Shown here: positions 44,264-56,077 of the stretch, one piece after another
How positions within the stretch are numbered: the stretch's first letter is position 1
How the letters are laid out: the number at the start of each line of letters is the position of its first letter
Assembly: GCA_015143295.1 (NCBI GenBank)
Contig: CM026570.1
Coordinates: 21,769,250 to 21,833,249 of the forward strand
Origin: Tetracentron sinense
Lineage: Eukaryota > Streptophyta > Magnoliopsida > Trochodendrales > Trochodendraceae
Reading direction: 5' to 3'
DNA: 64,000 nt
The notes under the pieces: model-generated
What the model was told of the DNA's origin: nothing
Database searches by the model: none
Seen by the model: the letters and a program-made list of their open reading frames with translations, nothing else
Translations under genes and position numbers: made by a program

Positions 44264-45118
44264 CAGTCTCCCTTCCCTATCAAGTACATATCATGAAAGA
44301 AGGGTCTCCCTTCCCTCTCAAGTGCATATCATAAAGAAGGGTCTCCCTTCCCTCTCAAGTGCATCTCACAAGTGCGTCTCACAAGTCCAAGCATGCAAGC
44401 ATGACACGCATGACATGACACGCTCGACAAGACCAAGCAAAACAAACATGACAAGTTTCAAGCACGCAACGAGTATTTTAAGTCAAGTCAAGTGCACAAC
44501 TATTTCAAGAGGTTTTATCGGCTTTTCTGTGATGCAAGCATGAATATAAATTGCTTTACTTCCTTGTTATTATATGAATTGTTTCCTGCGTTATAATATG
44601 AATTGTTCTCTGCTTTATATATTGCTATGGTTATGCTATGACTGTTGGTTAGTATTTGGTACACGCTGAGTATTCCATGCTCAGCCATACTTCTTATATC
44701 GACAGGTGATAACAGAGCGGCTGCTCCTTTTGATATCTGTGCTCCGAGCCCTTGGGTGAAGGAGGAGTATGTCGAGGAACCCGTGGAGGAACCTCCGGTA
44801 GAGGGTTACTATTAGGTGGTGATAGATTCCGAGTGAGTGGCTGTGGGTGAGCTTGAGAGTTATATTCATGTATTTTGACGGGCCTGTCCACACATTTCTT
44901 TGTTTAAATTTCCTTTTTGTATCAAACTTGGATCACTGTATATACATAGAGGTTTGTAGATTTCCGCTGTGCCATGTTTGAGTATGTGTCTGCTATTTTG
45001 TCCTCTTTGTATTTGCTCCAGGTGTTTTTGTAGGTTTGTTTGTGAAGCAAGTCATGTAAGTCATGATTAGTCGTCCAAAGTTCACTCTAACTCCTAGGGT
45101 GGGTTTTGGGTCGCGACA
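44264..45118 (+). repeat. Truncated Tekay-like LTR
   Basis: Matches the downstream third of Tekay-1 LTRs (the AAGGGTCTCCCTTCCCTC repeats, the hairpin, the micro-ORF region and the GGGTTTTGGGTCGCGACA end) but lacks the upstream part with the promoter. It is more diverged than Tekay-1 and Tekay-2 are from each other. No target duplication can be defined. Confidence 0.85.
44696..44815 (+). pseudogene. Micro-ORF homologue with lost start
   Basis: 39 codons without a stop before TAG, in register with the Tekay micro-ORFs, but ATA replaces ATG. The core reads PFDICAPSPWVKEEY. Against Tekay-2 about eight codon changes are silent and eight are not. Confidence 0.45.
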
Positions 45119-45615
45119 TAGGTTTTATATTATTGTGATTGAGATCATTCATAGTGATTGAGATCATTATCTCTATGGATATTGTGAAATGGTATTTATT
45201 TTTCAAGAGATTAAATAGTAGGATGATTTATGCTTAGGGAAGACTAGTAATTCCACAGCCCTAGTTTAGTGTGGACTTTTTGTGCCAACTGAAGATAGAT
45301 CATTCATAAGAATTGATCACTTGATTTATTCTCTTAAATTAAGTTGAGACGTGTTGTCGCACTCAATCTAATTGTTTACATATTATAATGCTCTAAATGA
45401 ATGCATGAGATCACTGTTAGGAGGTTAGTGGTTGATTCGAATCCCCTAGATTTGTCTCCCTTAATTTCACCAAAATCGACTTAGTTGTTTTCTCTTAATT
45501 AAAATCTTAGGTTAATTTCTGTATCTGTTAAACAATCCAAACATCCTCATTCACCATTAAAATTACAATTAATCTTATAAAATAAGCAATATAGTTAACC
45601 TATAAAGTCATACTT
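45119..45615. other. Unassigned AT-rich stretch
   Basis: About 500 bases with no coding frame and no border I can define. A GTGATTGAGATCATT string occurs twice near its start. Confidence 0.4.
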
Positions 45616-47033
45616 TGTGTTGGCTAAATTCTGATGTCAATGTAAGTCTTGTGTCACTATCGTATGGTTGTTCAAGATTTGTGACGCTGAAGCTCCAAAG
45701 ACTCAAGTCAACTCATTCCGTATAAAGCTTTACTCACGTTCGTAGGATGGTAAGTGACCTAGATACTTAAAGGAAACTGAGTGTGCAAAAGGACACTCCA
45801 AACTAGTTATTATGTAATCCTTTATCACCATTTCTAGTCTCAATCCAGGATTTAAAGTCTATATTCTGAACTTGTTTCCCCATATATAGATTATGGATTC
45901 CAATTATTTTTATATTATTTTATACAGGGAATTCGAGTAAAGAGCTTTTATGGAAATCAACTGAGAAAGAAAAGTCAAAAAAACAAAAAAATAATCATAA
46001 CTTAGACCATTCTCTGGATTTGAGAAAATAAAGCCCAAGACCTAAGTCAAAGAGTCAAAGCCCAAGACCAAGTATAGAAAGATTCTCTCACACATGGGTG
46101 AAAAATCTTAGCAAGATATGGATGAATGTGATTTTGGTATAAAAAGGATGGAACTCTCTTGAATTGGAAAAAGGAAGTGTGCTATATTGATAATTCTATT
46201 TTAGAAAAAGGAAAAAATCTAAATCAAATAAAGATGAAAGGGAAGAACAGCAACTATATATATCCCATGCCGTACGAATATCCCACCATCACTTTGCACA
46301 CGCTGGTGCTAGTTACAGCTCTCGAATATCCCTTACGCAGTCTACTCTCTTCTTTTATTATTGTTTTATTTTTCATGTTTATGGATTGCTATATCCCTAG
46401 GCTTTGCTAGGATTGAATTCTCTTAATGAGGTAATGTTAATTTGATTTAATCCATTTAATGTTTTAAATGTTTATGATTTCGATAGCAATTATTCTTCTA
46501 GTTTGAATCTCTCTTTCAATTGAATCTCTTGGGTTTAAATCTTTTCACAAGTTTAGTCATGTTTTTCTCTTAGTTAGGTAATAATTCTTGATTTCTCAAA
46601 CAAAAAAACTCTAATGTCAACGAATATTATCTGTAGCTGTTATATTGCATCTGGGTATATTGTCGACCTCAAATCTTTCTGGTGAAGCTATTGTTTGGGT
46701 TAAAACTTGGTTTGGATAGTTGAGTAGTAATTGATTTTAGGTTTTTTTATAAATTGAATTTCTAGATCTTCCGATTGAGGGCTTAAGATGATGTGAAATC
46801 CCCAATTGAGTTATACTTTGGATTAATCGAATTGATATTACATCATCATTAAGAGGAGGAAACCCGATGTCTTGGCACTCTCTCATTGATATTCTCCTTA
46901 AATTAATTGTAACTTTCTCTATCAAAAATCTGCAATCTCATTTTCTACAAGTGTTCCCTATCTTCACTTCTCCCTATGTACCGACAACCCTTTACTGTAC
47001 TGCAAAAGTACCACATATCTTTGAGCAACATCA
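45616..47033 (+). repeat. Orphan LTR of a Ty3/gypsy element
   Basis: The 3' border is supported by a tRNA-Asp type primer site six bases on. A TATAAAA box lies at 46138-46144. The 5' border (TGTGTTGGCT) is a guess from the terminal TG. No matching second LTR or gag follows, so the rest of the element is gone. Confidence 0.5.
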
Positions 47034-47038
47034 AATTT

Positions 47039-47056
47039 TGGCGCCGTTACCGGGGA
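47039..47056 (+). promoter_or_regulatory. Primer binding site, tRNA-Asp type
   Basis: TGGCGCCGTTACCGGGGA is the usual primer site of Athila and related gypsy elements, with one base different from the common GTTGCC form. Confidence 0.75.
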
Positions 47057-48524
47057 GCAAAGTGAAAGCTAATATTAGTTTAATTAATTCTCTTTATTTT
47101 GTTTTGCATGCATAGTTACCAGAACGAATTAGGTATGTAGCTGGGCAACCCTGAAAGGAGTAGTTTCTCTTCCTATGTCGGTTGGTCTCTTAATCAGCAT
47201 ATCAAATGATCTCTTTAAATTCCTTTTAAAATTCATCTTAATTGACTTAAACTTAGGGAGTAAGTTACCATATTCGGATGGGGTCTCAAGGTGCTTAACA
47301 CCATCATCTGGACTTAATCGAATCTCTTACCTAGACCATTTGAGTAGACCATAGGCCCTTATCCATTGCAAAATATGATATCCTATTTTTGACATATTTT
47401 AAATAGGTGGTGACGACTCCTAATTTTGAAGTTTAGCGCCGTTCCTTTACAGGGCCCAACTCAAAAAAAAAAAAAAAAGCGATAAATCCAATGCTTACAT
47501 TGAATATAGCTAGACGGGGGTTCATATAGTCCTCTTCTTAGCCGAGTAAGGGACTATTGCTTTTCCAAAAATACTCATTTTTTGGTTGCTCGCATGTCAG
47601 GGAGGTAATGGGTCAAGTTTAAGATTCTAAGCCTTTGTAAATGTATCGAGTTTGAGCGGGCCTATTCAAAAATCAACACAAAAAAAGCCCAAACCTAGTA
47701 CCGCCCCTACTCCTGAAATTTATTTCAAATAATAAAAACTGATGTGACTTTTCTGAAATTGGGGGCATACTAACAATTTTTGTGTAGCCATGACCATGGA
47801 TTCACTCTTAGTAACCCAAAACTCCTAATCTGCTACTCGATCCCGCTCTCGAACCTCGCTTTCACCTTGGGAGCTCAATTTCAACTTTTGTAAACCTCTC
47901 TCTCACCTACAGAGTGTTGTTTTTATGTAAAGTTTTATTTTTATCCCAACTTTTCATGATAAGTGGGGTATAGTTTGTCATTTTTTTTTTGTAGGGTAGA
48001 AGATTCAGGTAAGATTTGTTAATTATTGGTGATCTTGTAATTGAATTTAGAATGATAATTTAATATATCAATAGTTATTTTATTTTTTGTTACTACAAAT
48101 TTGAATGATGAATGATTTTATTAATTCTTTCTTATAGTTTAGAAAGTATAAAAGATATATTTGCATTATATAGCGGTGCTCCGGAGGTGCTCTCGACCCT
48201 ATCCAAAATTAAAAATTTGACACTCTCGCGTGCTCTCTCTCGCTCTCACTCCCGCTTCTTGCTCTCGCTTTGGTTACTTAGGTTTCACTATGTCTATGTC
48301 TTTTTTTTTGTGAGAGATATGCAGTTAGGCCACAACCCAATTAGTAGGTTAGTATCCGTTCTAAGTCATGGGCAGGTGGAGATGACAACACTCACCCTTT
48401 TGGGAGTGGAACCCAAATCAATGGAGTGGTGACTAGCACACACTACTGATGGGGCTAGGGAAGCATTTCCCATGGTTTAAAAAAAAATGGTTTCACTAGT
48501 TAAACATGCTAAGAATGAGAAAAC
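47057..48524. other. Unassigned region left of the Tat element
   Basis: About 1.5 kb. The first 100 bases look like the leader of the orphan element. The rest has A- and T-runs, a CT-rich stretch near 48230 and no frame that resembles a protein. I see no gene. Confidence 0.4.
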
Positions 48525-48529
48525 TTATC
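48525..48529. repeat. Tat element target site duplication, left copy (TTATC)
   Basis: TTATC directly before TGTAAGGGAT, repeated at 60425-60429 directly after the 3' LTR. Confidence 0.88.
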
Positions 48530-48766
48530 TGTAAGGGATACAATTCGTAAAAATGATTAAGTGTTGGAGAACGAGCTAGTGTTCGTTGTTATGTCAACAG
48601 ATGAGAGACACATACCCAAATTGAGAGCGAATCCTTGCTCTTCTGGACAATGGACCCATTGTCTCCATGACAACATATTCGTTACCCGGAAGACGAACGT
48701 AGCCGTCCTCTTTGGATAACGGTTATTCTATTCGTGTTCTCATACACAACGAGCCCGAGCTCAAGT
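48530..48766 (+). repeat. Remnant of Tat 5' LTR
   Basis: Matches 59744 to about 59985 of the 3' LTR, then breaks off. About 440 bases of LTR including the TATA box, plus the primer site, are missing. Confidence 0.88.
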
Positions 48767-48793
48767 CGGGGCCACTTCTGACTCGTATGCTCA
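48767..48793 (+). repeat. 27-bp templated filler at a deletion junction
   Basis: An exact copy of 48976-49002 in the gag sequence 200 bases downstream. It sits precisely where the 5' LTR breaks off. Confidence 0.75.
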
Positions 48794-48892
48794 AGTCGAG
48801 CACAAGAGCTCAGGGTTCATAATAACCCAAAAGATGTCTATCAACCTCGAGAGGAGCCACGTGTCCATAATTTTTAGGAGCCAATCAATCCA

Positions 48893-50400
48893 ATGCAAAG
48901 TGGTGACCAAAAAGCGAGACTGACACTCAAAGACGTGGAGGCCCTTATCAATGCCAATGTGAAGAGCTCAGTAGGCGGGGCCACTTCTGACTCGTATGCT
49001 CAGAGATATAAGGACGATGTGGACACCTCTCCCTTCTCCATAGAAATCACCAAGTCGTACACTCCTTCAAGGTTCACAAAGTCGAACTTCGTCATGTTTG
49101 ATGGGAGGAAGGACCCCATCGATCACCTGACCAACTTCAAGAATGTGATGGCCGTTCGTAATCCCGATGATAACCGTCTGTGCAAGGCCTTTCCGAGCAG
49201 CTTAACTGAAGCAACAGCACGATGGTTCCACAACCTACCCCCTAGCTCAATCAAGATTATGAAAGAACTCAGGTCAGTTTTTATTAACCAGTATATTGTG
49301 AATAAGAAGAAAAAAGTAAGTGCAGATTCTCTCTTTGCTGTAAAGATGAAACCAGCAGAGCCCTTGAGGGAGTTCATTCAGCGATTCACCAATGAATCTT
49401 CCTGTATCGACAAGATTACAGATGATAGCTGCATAGCAACTTTCAAGAACGCTTTGCCAAAACACTCAGAGTTGTACAAATCTTTAACTCTTGACTACCC
49501 CACCAAGCTGGAGGAATTGATGGTTCGTGCTGCCAAGTATGGGAGATACGAAGATGACACTACGGTCGTATCATGACCAAAAGGAAGAGGATTGGAGTCT
49601 GTGCGGAGAAATCGCAAAGCGTCATCATCGAAGAAGGAAAAGAGACCGAGGTACAAGTCTTCTAGTAGTGAGGAGCCACCCCGAAGAGCACCACAAGAAA
49701 GGGTGGTATATGTGGAAGCAACCGGATTAGCCAAATCGGTGCCCGTATGAAGTGTTTCAAAATCACTATCAGCAGCAGAGCAGAACGGATAGGTGTCTTG
49801 TTCAGACAGATCAGCAGTGGGAAAGGCGTCCTTCTCAACCTAACTAGGAGCAGCTCAGATATAATCAAGGCCCTAGATAGTGGGGCAATCAGACAATGGA
49901 AAGGCATCCTTTCCAGGCTTGGACTGATCAAATGAATTTTATGGTTAGCCCGGCAACAATTATGAAGTCAATGGAGGATAAACCTTTCTTCGAGTGACCT
50001 TCACGAGCTGTTCGTGATGTCACCTCATGGCCATGGGCACATGAGTATTGCCATTATCATAAGTGTCATGGTCATCTCACTAATCGTTGTCAAATCTTAA
50101 GGGAATATCTAGAGAAGCTAGTCCAAGAGGGTTACCTGGGGGAATACTTGGATCCCAGTAATGGCGGTGCAGTGCGTACCAAGGAACCACCACCTCCATC
50201 CCGTGATGAAGAACCTTCAAATAATATTGGTACTAGAGGAGGAGGAGGAAGAGCGCAATGGGCACCATCAATGTCATCCATCGTGCTCAGACGTTGGTGG
50301 AAGACTTAGAGCAAGAGTTCAGAGCGAAGTCAAGGAAGCTGTCTTATATGGTAGAAGTATGTCAGATGCAGTCAGCAAAAAGGGGCATTGAGCAAGCTCT
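48893..50400 (+). pseudogene. gag: Tat-type gag
   Basis: The frame from 48893 is open for 227 codons and shows the gag domain (FVMFDGRKDPIDHLTNF, EATARWFHNLPPSSI, FIQRFTNESSCI). It then decays with many stops. A CHYHKCHGHLTNRC zinc-knuckle-like motif of the Tat type lies near 50047, followed by LEKLVQEGYLGEYL. It once formed the element's particle. Confidence 0.85.
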
Positions 50401-50421
50401 TACTTTCTTTGATATCACGAT

Positions 50422-53400
50422 ATGTCAACCGCGATCAGACCTCACTACGATGCTCTCGTTCTCACAATGCGGATAGGCGACTTCGACATCAAGAGGGTGC
50501 TCGTTGATTCCAGGAGTGGAGCAGACATTCTTTATCTCCATGCCTTCACACAGATGAAGCTGGATCCTTCTACTCTTGTGGCAGCTCAGACCCCTTTGTT
50601 TGGGTTTGATGACAGTTCGATGCAGCCCATAGGGGATATCGTTATGTCCGTTATAGTCGGACCAATTGTTCTGCCGACGCGATTCTCCGTCCTCGATGCA
50701 CCGTCTCCATACAATGCTATTCTGAGGCGATGGTGGACCCATGAAATGAAAATTATTCCTTCCTCCTATTATCAGGTGTTAAAGTATCCTACCCAGGAGG
50801 GGTCCAAGGAGTTCCGAGGAGACCAGTTGGCGTCTTAGAAGTGTAACTACACTCCACCCGTTGTGCCTAAATAGCAATTACAGGTCAGAACCGTAGTGGA
50901 GGAGAGCTCGGGAGAGGCGTTGTGCAGACCATCTGTTGAGCCCACGAAAAGTGTCAACTTGGGAACGAACGGGGAGCCGAAGATGCTGCAAATCGGGATG
51001 AGCTTGACAGCAGAAGAGGAGATTGAGCTACTGGATTTTCTGAAATAGAACCTTAATGTCTTTTGTCTGGTCTCACAAAGATATGATAGGAATAAGCCCG
51101 GATATCATTTTTCATCACTTCAATGTTGATCTCATTGTCCAACCAGTCAAGCAAAAGCCCTAGAGACTTGCCCCAGCTTATCATGATGCTGCCAACGAAG
51201 AGATCGATAAGCTCATCTTACACGGGTTCATTCAAGAAGTGCAATATCCTAATTGGATAGCGAAAGTGGTAGCTGTGCCGAAGAAGAATGGGAAAGTGAG
51301 AGTCTGCATTGACTTTACTAGTGTCAATAAAGGGTGCCCAAAAGACTTTTTTCTTATGCCTAGAATTGATAGACTTATCAATGCTACAGCTGGCCATGAG
51401 ATGCTGTCGTTCATAGATGGTTATTCAGGCTATAACCAAATTCTTCTCATAGAGGATGACCAAGAGAAGACTTCTTTCATAACAGAGCGTGGTCTATTCT
51501 GTTATCGTGTTATGCCCTTCGGTCTGAAGAATGCAGAAACCAGTTATCAATGCCTAATGAACCTGATGTTTAGTCCAGTATTTGGCAAGATAGTGGAGGT
51601 ATATATTGATGATATTGTGGCAAAGAGTCGAGCACGAGCTACTCTTGTGACAGATCTGGCCGACCCTTTCTCTATTCTCCAAACTTTCAATCTGAAGTTG
51701 AACCCGGAGAAGTGTATATTTGGTATTCCCTCAGGGTAAGTTCTTGAGCTATCTTGTTAGTCAGTGTGGCATTGAGGTTAATCCAGCTCAAATCTGTGAT
51801 TTGTTAGACATGTCGGAGCCAAAGATGAAGAAGGAGATTCAAAAGTTGACAAGACGTATTGCTGCTCTCAACCGCTTCATTTCAAAATCATCTGATCGTT
51901 GTAAACCCCTCTTCGAGTTGCTGAGAAAGGATTCAGTCTTCAAGTGGACACCGAAGTGCTCTCAAGCCTTTACTGCCCTGAAGGAGTATTTGGGCTATGC
52001 TCCCATTCTTTCCGTGCTTGAGCCTGGTGAAGTGTTGTATCTCTACCTCTCTGTCTCGGAGCAGGCTATTAGTTCTGTCTTACTCAGGAGTTGTGGTGGC
52101 ATGGAGAAGCCTATCTATTTTATCAGCAATGCCTTTCTTAAGGCAGAGTCCAATTACAGTAAACTCGAAAAGGTATGTCTTGCTCTTGTATTTTCTGCTG
52201 AAAAGATCTGTCCTTATTTTCAAGCTCATACTATTATTTTCATCACGACGTATCCCTTGAAAATCGTGCTAGGCCAACCCGAATTGACGGGGAGGATGTC
52301 AAAATGGGTTGTGGCGCTCAGTGAATTTGACATTCAGTATTGAGCAAGGATCTTAGAGAAGGGACAAGCCATGGAAATTTTTTTCTCTGATTTCCTCGTA
52401 AACGAAGCTGGTGTAGAAGTAGATCTTTATCTTCACGGGCTCCCAAACGAGGTGGACAACGGGAACATTGAGCAGAACGGAGTACGTGTGCAAGACAAGT
52501 CGGTAGCGTGGAGTTATTAGGTCTTATATGTTGATGGATATTCCAATACCAGTGGTGCAGGACTTGGTGTTGTGCTCATCAACCCAAAGAATGTGAAAAT
52601 CCAGAAAATAGCACGTCTAGACTTCGTCGCCTCTAACAATGAAGCTGAGTACAAAGCATTGTTGCTTGGGCTGCAAAGTGCACACGACTTGAGGATCACC
52701 AAGTTGAAGGTGTTATGTGATTCTTAGCTCGTAGTGAATCAGATGAATGACATCTATGAATGCAAAGATGATCAGATGAGATGTTATGTTGCACTTCTTC
52801 GTGATCAGTGTGAAGTCTTTGCTACTATTGAGATCAAGCATATTAAGAGAGATGACAATAGGCATGTTGATGCTTTGGCCTACCTCGCTTCCATGTTGCA
52901 GACTGATGAGCCTAAAGCAGTCCTTATAGAATATAAGGAATGTATTTTTATCAAGTTACGGCCTCAACAAGAAGTATTCTTTGTTAATTTAGTTCTGAGC
53001 TGGATGACGGGCTTGATAGCGTATTTGAAGGATGGATTCCTCCCTATTGATGTGAAAGAATCAAGGCATATCCAGTATAAGGCACCTCGTTATGTCCTAC
53101 GGCATGGTGAATTGTATAGAAAGTCATTTTGGGGGTCCACTCCTGTAGTGTGTTCATCCTGTAGATGTTGAGAGGATTCTTATCGAGCTCCATAAAGGGA
53201 TTTGTGGCATTCAATCTGGAGGAAGGACAATGCCTCTCCTAGCTTTGGGGCAAGGTTATTTTTAGCCTTAGATGTAAGCTGATGCTAAGAAATATGTGAA
53301 GAAGTGCAGTCAATGTCAGCATTATGCTCGGTTGATTCATGCTTCAGCTCAAGAGTTAAACACCGTGTCTCAGCCCTGGTCATTTGCTGGTTAGGGACTT

Positions 53401-54090
53401 GATATTGTGGGACCCTTTCGCAAAGCTCCAGGCAACTTGATCTCTCTCTTAATGGCTACCGATTACTTCTCTGGTTGGATAGAAGTCATTCCCCTTGCCC
53501 GTATCAGAGAACAGGAGGTGAAGAAGATTATCTAGGATCGCATCATCTGTAGGTTTGGCATTCCTCAGTCCATCATCACTGACAACGGAAAGTAGTTTAC
53601 GGGGAGAATTATTACTAAAATTTGCAAAAAGCTTAAGATTAAGCACATTTTCTCATCACCTTATTATCCTCAAGGGAATGGACTAGCCGAGGCAGCTAAC
53701 AAGAATATCTTGAATGCATTCAAGAGAAGGTTAGAAGATTCGAAGGGACCAACGAGCTGCATAACGTGTTATGGGGTATAGGACAACACCAAGGAATCCT
53801 ACAAATGAAACTCCGTTCTCTTTGACCTATGGAATGGAAGCTGTGATTCATACAAAGATCAGTCTACCCACAATATGTTCTTGCAATGGTAAGAAAGCAG
53901 GAGAGAAGGATAAGAATATAGAGCTCATTGCTATTCATCTGGATTTATTGGAAGAGAAACGAGAAGATGCCAGCATCCAGATGGAAAGATATCAGCAACA
54001 ACTGAGGAAAACCTACAACAAAAAAGTACAACGGAGAGTTCTTCAGGTTGGGGATCTCGTCCTTCACAAGGTGTTCCAGAATACTAGAGA
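50422..54090 (+). pseudogene. pol: Tat-type pol: protease, RT, two RNase H domains, integrase
   Basis: Protease 50422-50838 reads VLVDSRSGADILY where the family has Asp-Ser/Thr-Gly, so the active-site Gly is Arg. RT (51080-51737) has VCIDFTSVNKGCPK and catalytic VYIDDIVAKS; an extra base near 51737 shifts the frame. RNase H (51740-52343) follows with PIYFISNAFLKAESNYSKLE. A second RNase H (52530-52900) has LYVDGYSNTSGAGLGVVL, NNEAEYKALLLGL and DDNRHVDALAYL. Integrase (53170-54090) has KCSQCQHYA, ITDNGK and YYPQGNGLAEAANK. At least ten stops are visible. The second RNase H is the lineage marker. Confidence 0.88.
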
Positions 54091-54325
54091 TGTAGAACCC
54101 CAAATCCGCATTTCACTAAGTAGTAAATAGTATGTGAATAGTGCTCAAGTGTGGTTTTGTACACCTATGGTCCTTTTGTTAATATACGAGTTTGGATTAT
54201 GGCGTGCATGTTCTAGTAGGTCTATATATCCTTAAGGAGTGTGTTTAAAGCATAAAAGAGTGTTGGAATGAGATTGGAGAAGATCCAAGTAGTGAGAACA
54301 AGGTTTTACAGCAAAACAGGGGATC

Positions 54326-54511
54326 ACTGATCGCTCGGTGTTATCCTCCAATCGACCGGTCCTCTATTGATCGATCAATAGCTATCGACTGGTTAACTTT
54401 TTTGTATGAGGAAAAATTCTAGAGAGGGTGTTTTCAACCGATCTCTAGGTTGAAACCACCGATCGACCGATAAGCCACCGATCGCTCGGTCTGAACCACC
54501 GATCGATCGGT
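54326..54511 (+). promoter_or_regulatory. GATCGATC palindrome cassette (third LTR family)
   Basis: 186 bp with decayed palindromes (ACTGATCGCTCGGT at the start, ACCGATCGATCGGT at the end) and the same core (TAGCTATCGACTGG, TTTTGTATGAGG, TTCTAGAGAGGGTGTTTTCA). The TATA box lies 57 bp downstream. Confidence 0.8.
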
Positions 54512-54567
54512 TAAACGCAAATTTTCTTCATTAAGGGTGTTTAAGACTTTAGCCATCACCCCTTACC

Positions 54568-54575
54568 TATATAAA
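54568..54575 (+). promoter_or_regulatory. TATA box of the solo LTR
   Basis: TATATAAA, 57 bp after the cassette. Confidence 0.75.
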
Positions 54576-55480
54576 GGCTTGTTCGTGCCTTAGGGTTTCA
54601 GAAACCCTTAGTGCATTGCTTTTGAAGGATTTTGAGAGGAGAAGAAGGAGAGGAGCAAGGTGGTTGTTCAAGCTTGAAGGAAGATCAAGTCCTTTCATTC
54701 CTTTAGTGTTTCTCTACCAAGAACTTAAGGTTCTTGCTTGTTCAAGCTTTTGGGAATCAAAGTCTTTGATTTTACCAAGGTAGATACACTCTACTACCAC
54801 TCTTGCAATACTACTAAGTTACTAAATATTGTTCTTCTTAATCTCTTCTATGTACATATCTTAATTAGTATGGTGTGAAAGGATGTTGTTTGTATACTTG
54901 GATGTAAGTTATTATTATGATGCACTCTAAGTGTTTGATGAAATGCCTCTAAGAGTTTTTGGGTGTCAAAATATACTAGTACTCTTGTATGCTCATATGC
55001 TCGCATGTCTCGCATGAACCGAAGTTTTCCATGGATTTCTCAAAGTTACAAAAGGGTTTTTCAACAAATGACTTATAAGGAATGATTCTAATCAACTCTA
55101 TGATTTGTCTAAGATTGGTTCACAAGCTCTAAGGATCATGATACACACTCACAAGAACTCCATGATATCTCTAAGATCGTCTCACAAGCTCTAAAGATCA
55201 CAAAGGAAATGCTCTAAGATCTCTATGGTATTAGCTCTATGGTTTTGCTCTATGCTCTACGTCTCTACGGATCATAATTGACTCTAAGTAACTCCATGAA
55301 CTCACAAGGCTATAATTATCGCATGACTCACACGGTTATGGTTTTGGTTTCAGATACATGGTTTCTACGCTTTGATATGCTTTAAGGATTTCAGTCTCCA
55401 TGCTTCGTATGATCTATGCTATATTGTTTTATTATTGTTAGTTTGTATACACTGAGTATTCCACGCTCAGCCGATATTTG

Positions 55481-55627
55481 TTATCATCAGCAGGTGCTCG
55501 AGCTCCGTTTGATCTATGTGGCACGGAACCATGGGTAGAGGAAGAGTACTTCGACCCAGAGCCTTCCATGGACCACTACCAGGACGATGGTTCAGTAGAT
55601 AGGTGTCAAGACTTCAACTTTTGTTGA
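55481..55627 (+). pseudogene. Divergent micro-ORF homologue in solo LTR
   Basis: The frame reads APFDLCGTEPWVEEEYF after the hairpin and ends at TGA 55625. There is no ATG at the place used in Tekay-1 and Tekay-2; the sequence there is TCATCAGCAG, which could be a splice acceptor. The tail is longer and different. Only the 15-residue core is conserved. Confidence 0.4.
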
Positions 55628-55926
55628 CCTACTTAGATTTAGCACTATGTTTTGTTATGTGAGAGTGGGACTTGTCCACTCCACCTTTTGGATTCTCACA
55701 TGTATATTTGGTTGGTTCCTACTTGAACCAAGTTATAGGAGTATTTACTTTACTTCCGCTATGTTTAGTGTTTTGTTTCCGCTGTGCATTGTATATCGTT
55801 TCCGCTATGTATGTTCAGGTACTCTGACAGGTTTACATGTGTGCCTTATGTATCATATCGGAGGTATGATACGGTGGTCACGAGTCAAAGTATCCCTAAC
55901 TCCTAGGGGGTATTTGGGTCGCGACA

Positions 55927-56077
55927 GCTTAATAGTGGAAAGCTAGGACCTAATTGGGAGGGACCTTACATTGTAGATCGACTTGGCAGTCCTGGTGTAT
56001 GCTACCTTAAAGATTTACATATTAATGTAATCCAAAAATCCTGGAACATCATGAACTTGAGGCAAATTTTTCAATAA
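55927..56077 (+). pseudogene. Tat integrase C-terminus
   Basis: LNSGKLGPNWEGPYIVDRLG continues the integrase interrupted at 54090, followed by GVCYLKDLHIN. It ends near TAA at 56075. The stretch 56078-56721 holds no gene I can support. Confidence 0.82.

Larger units (their letters stand above)
54091..55926 (+). repeat. Solo LTR of a third Tekay-related family
   Basis: Starts TGTAGAACCC and ends TAGGGGGTATTTGGGTCGCGACA, like Tekay LTRs, but most of the body is diverged. It contains the palindrome cassette (54326-54511), a TATA box (54568-54575), the hairpin (55452-55471) and a divergent form of the micro-ORF. It sits in the Tat integrase between NTR and LNSGKLGP. I find no target duplication: AGAGA precedes it and GCTTA follows. 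Confidence 0.85.

Noticed and set aside
45616-47033. 3' LTR of the Athila-type element in the nest
   Set aside because: Its start differs from the LTR start at 42730, and a primer site follows it, so it is a 5' LTR of another element.
47440-47460. Second primer site (TTTAGCGCCGTTCC)
   Set aside because: It is too different from the tRNA-Asp primer site and no LTR end precedes it.
48300-48480. Possible SINE-like stretch before the Tat element
   Set aside because: The string GGGAGTGGAACCCAAATC is only vaguely like a B box and no borders or duplication could be found.
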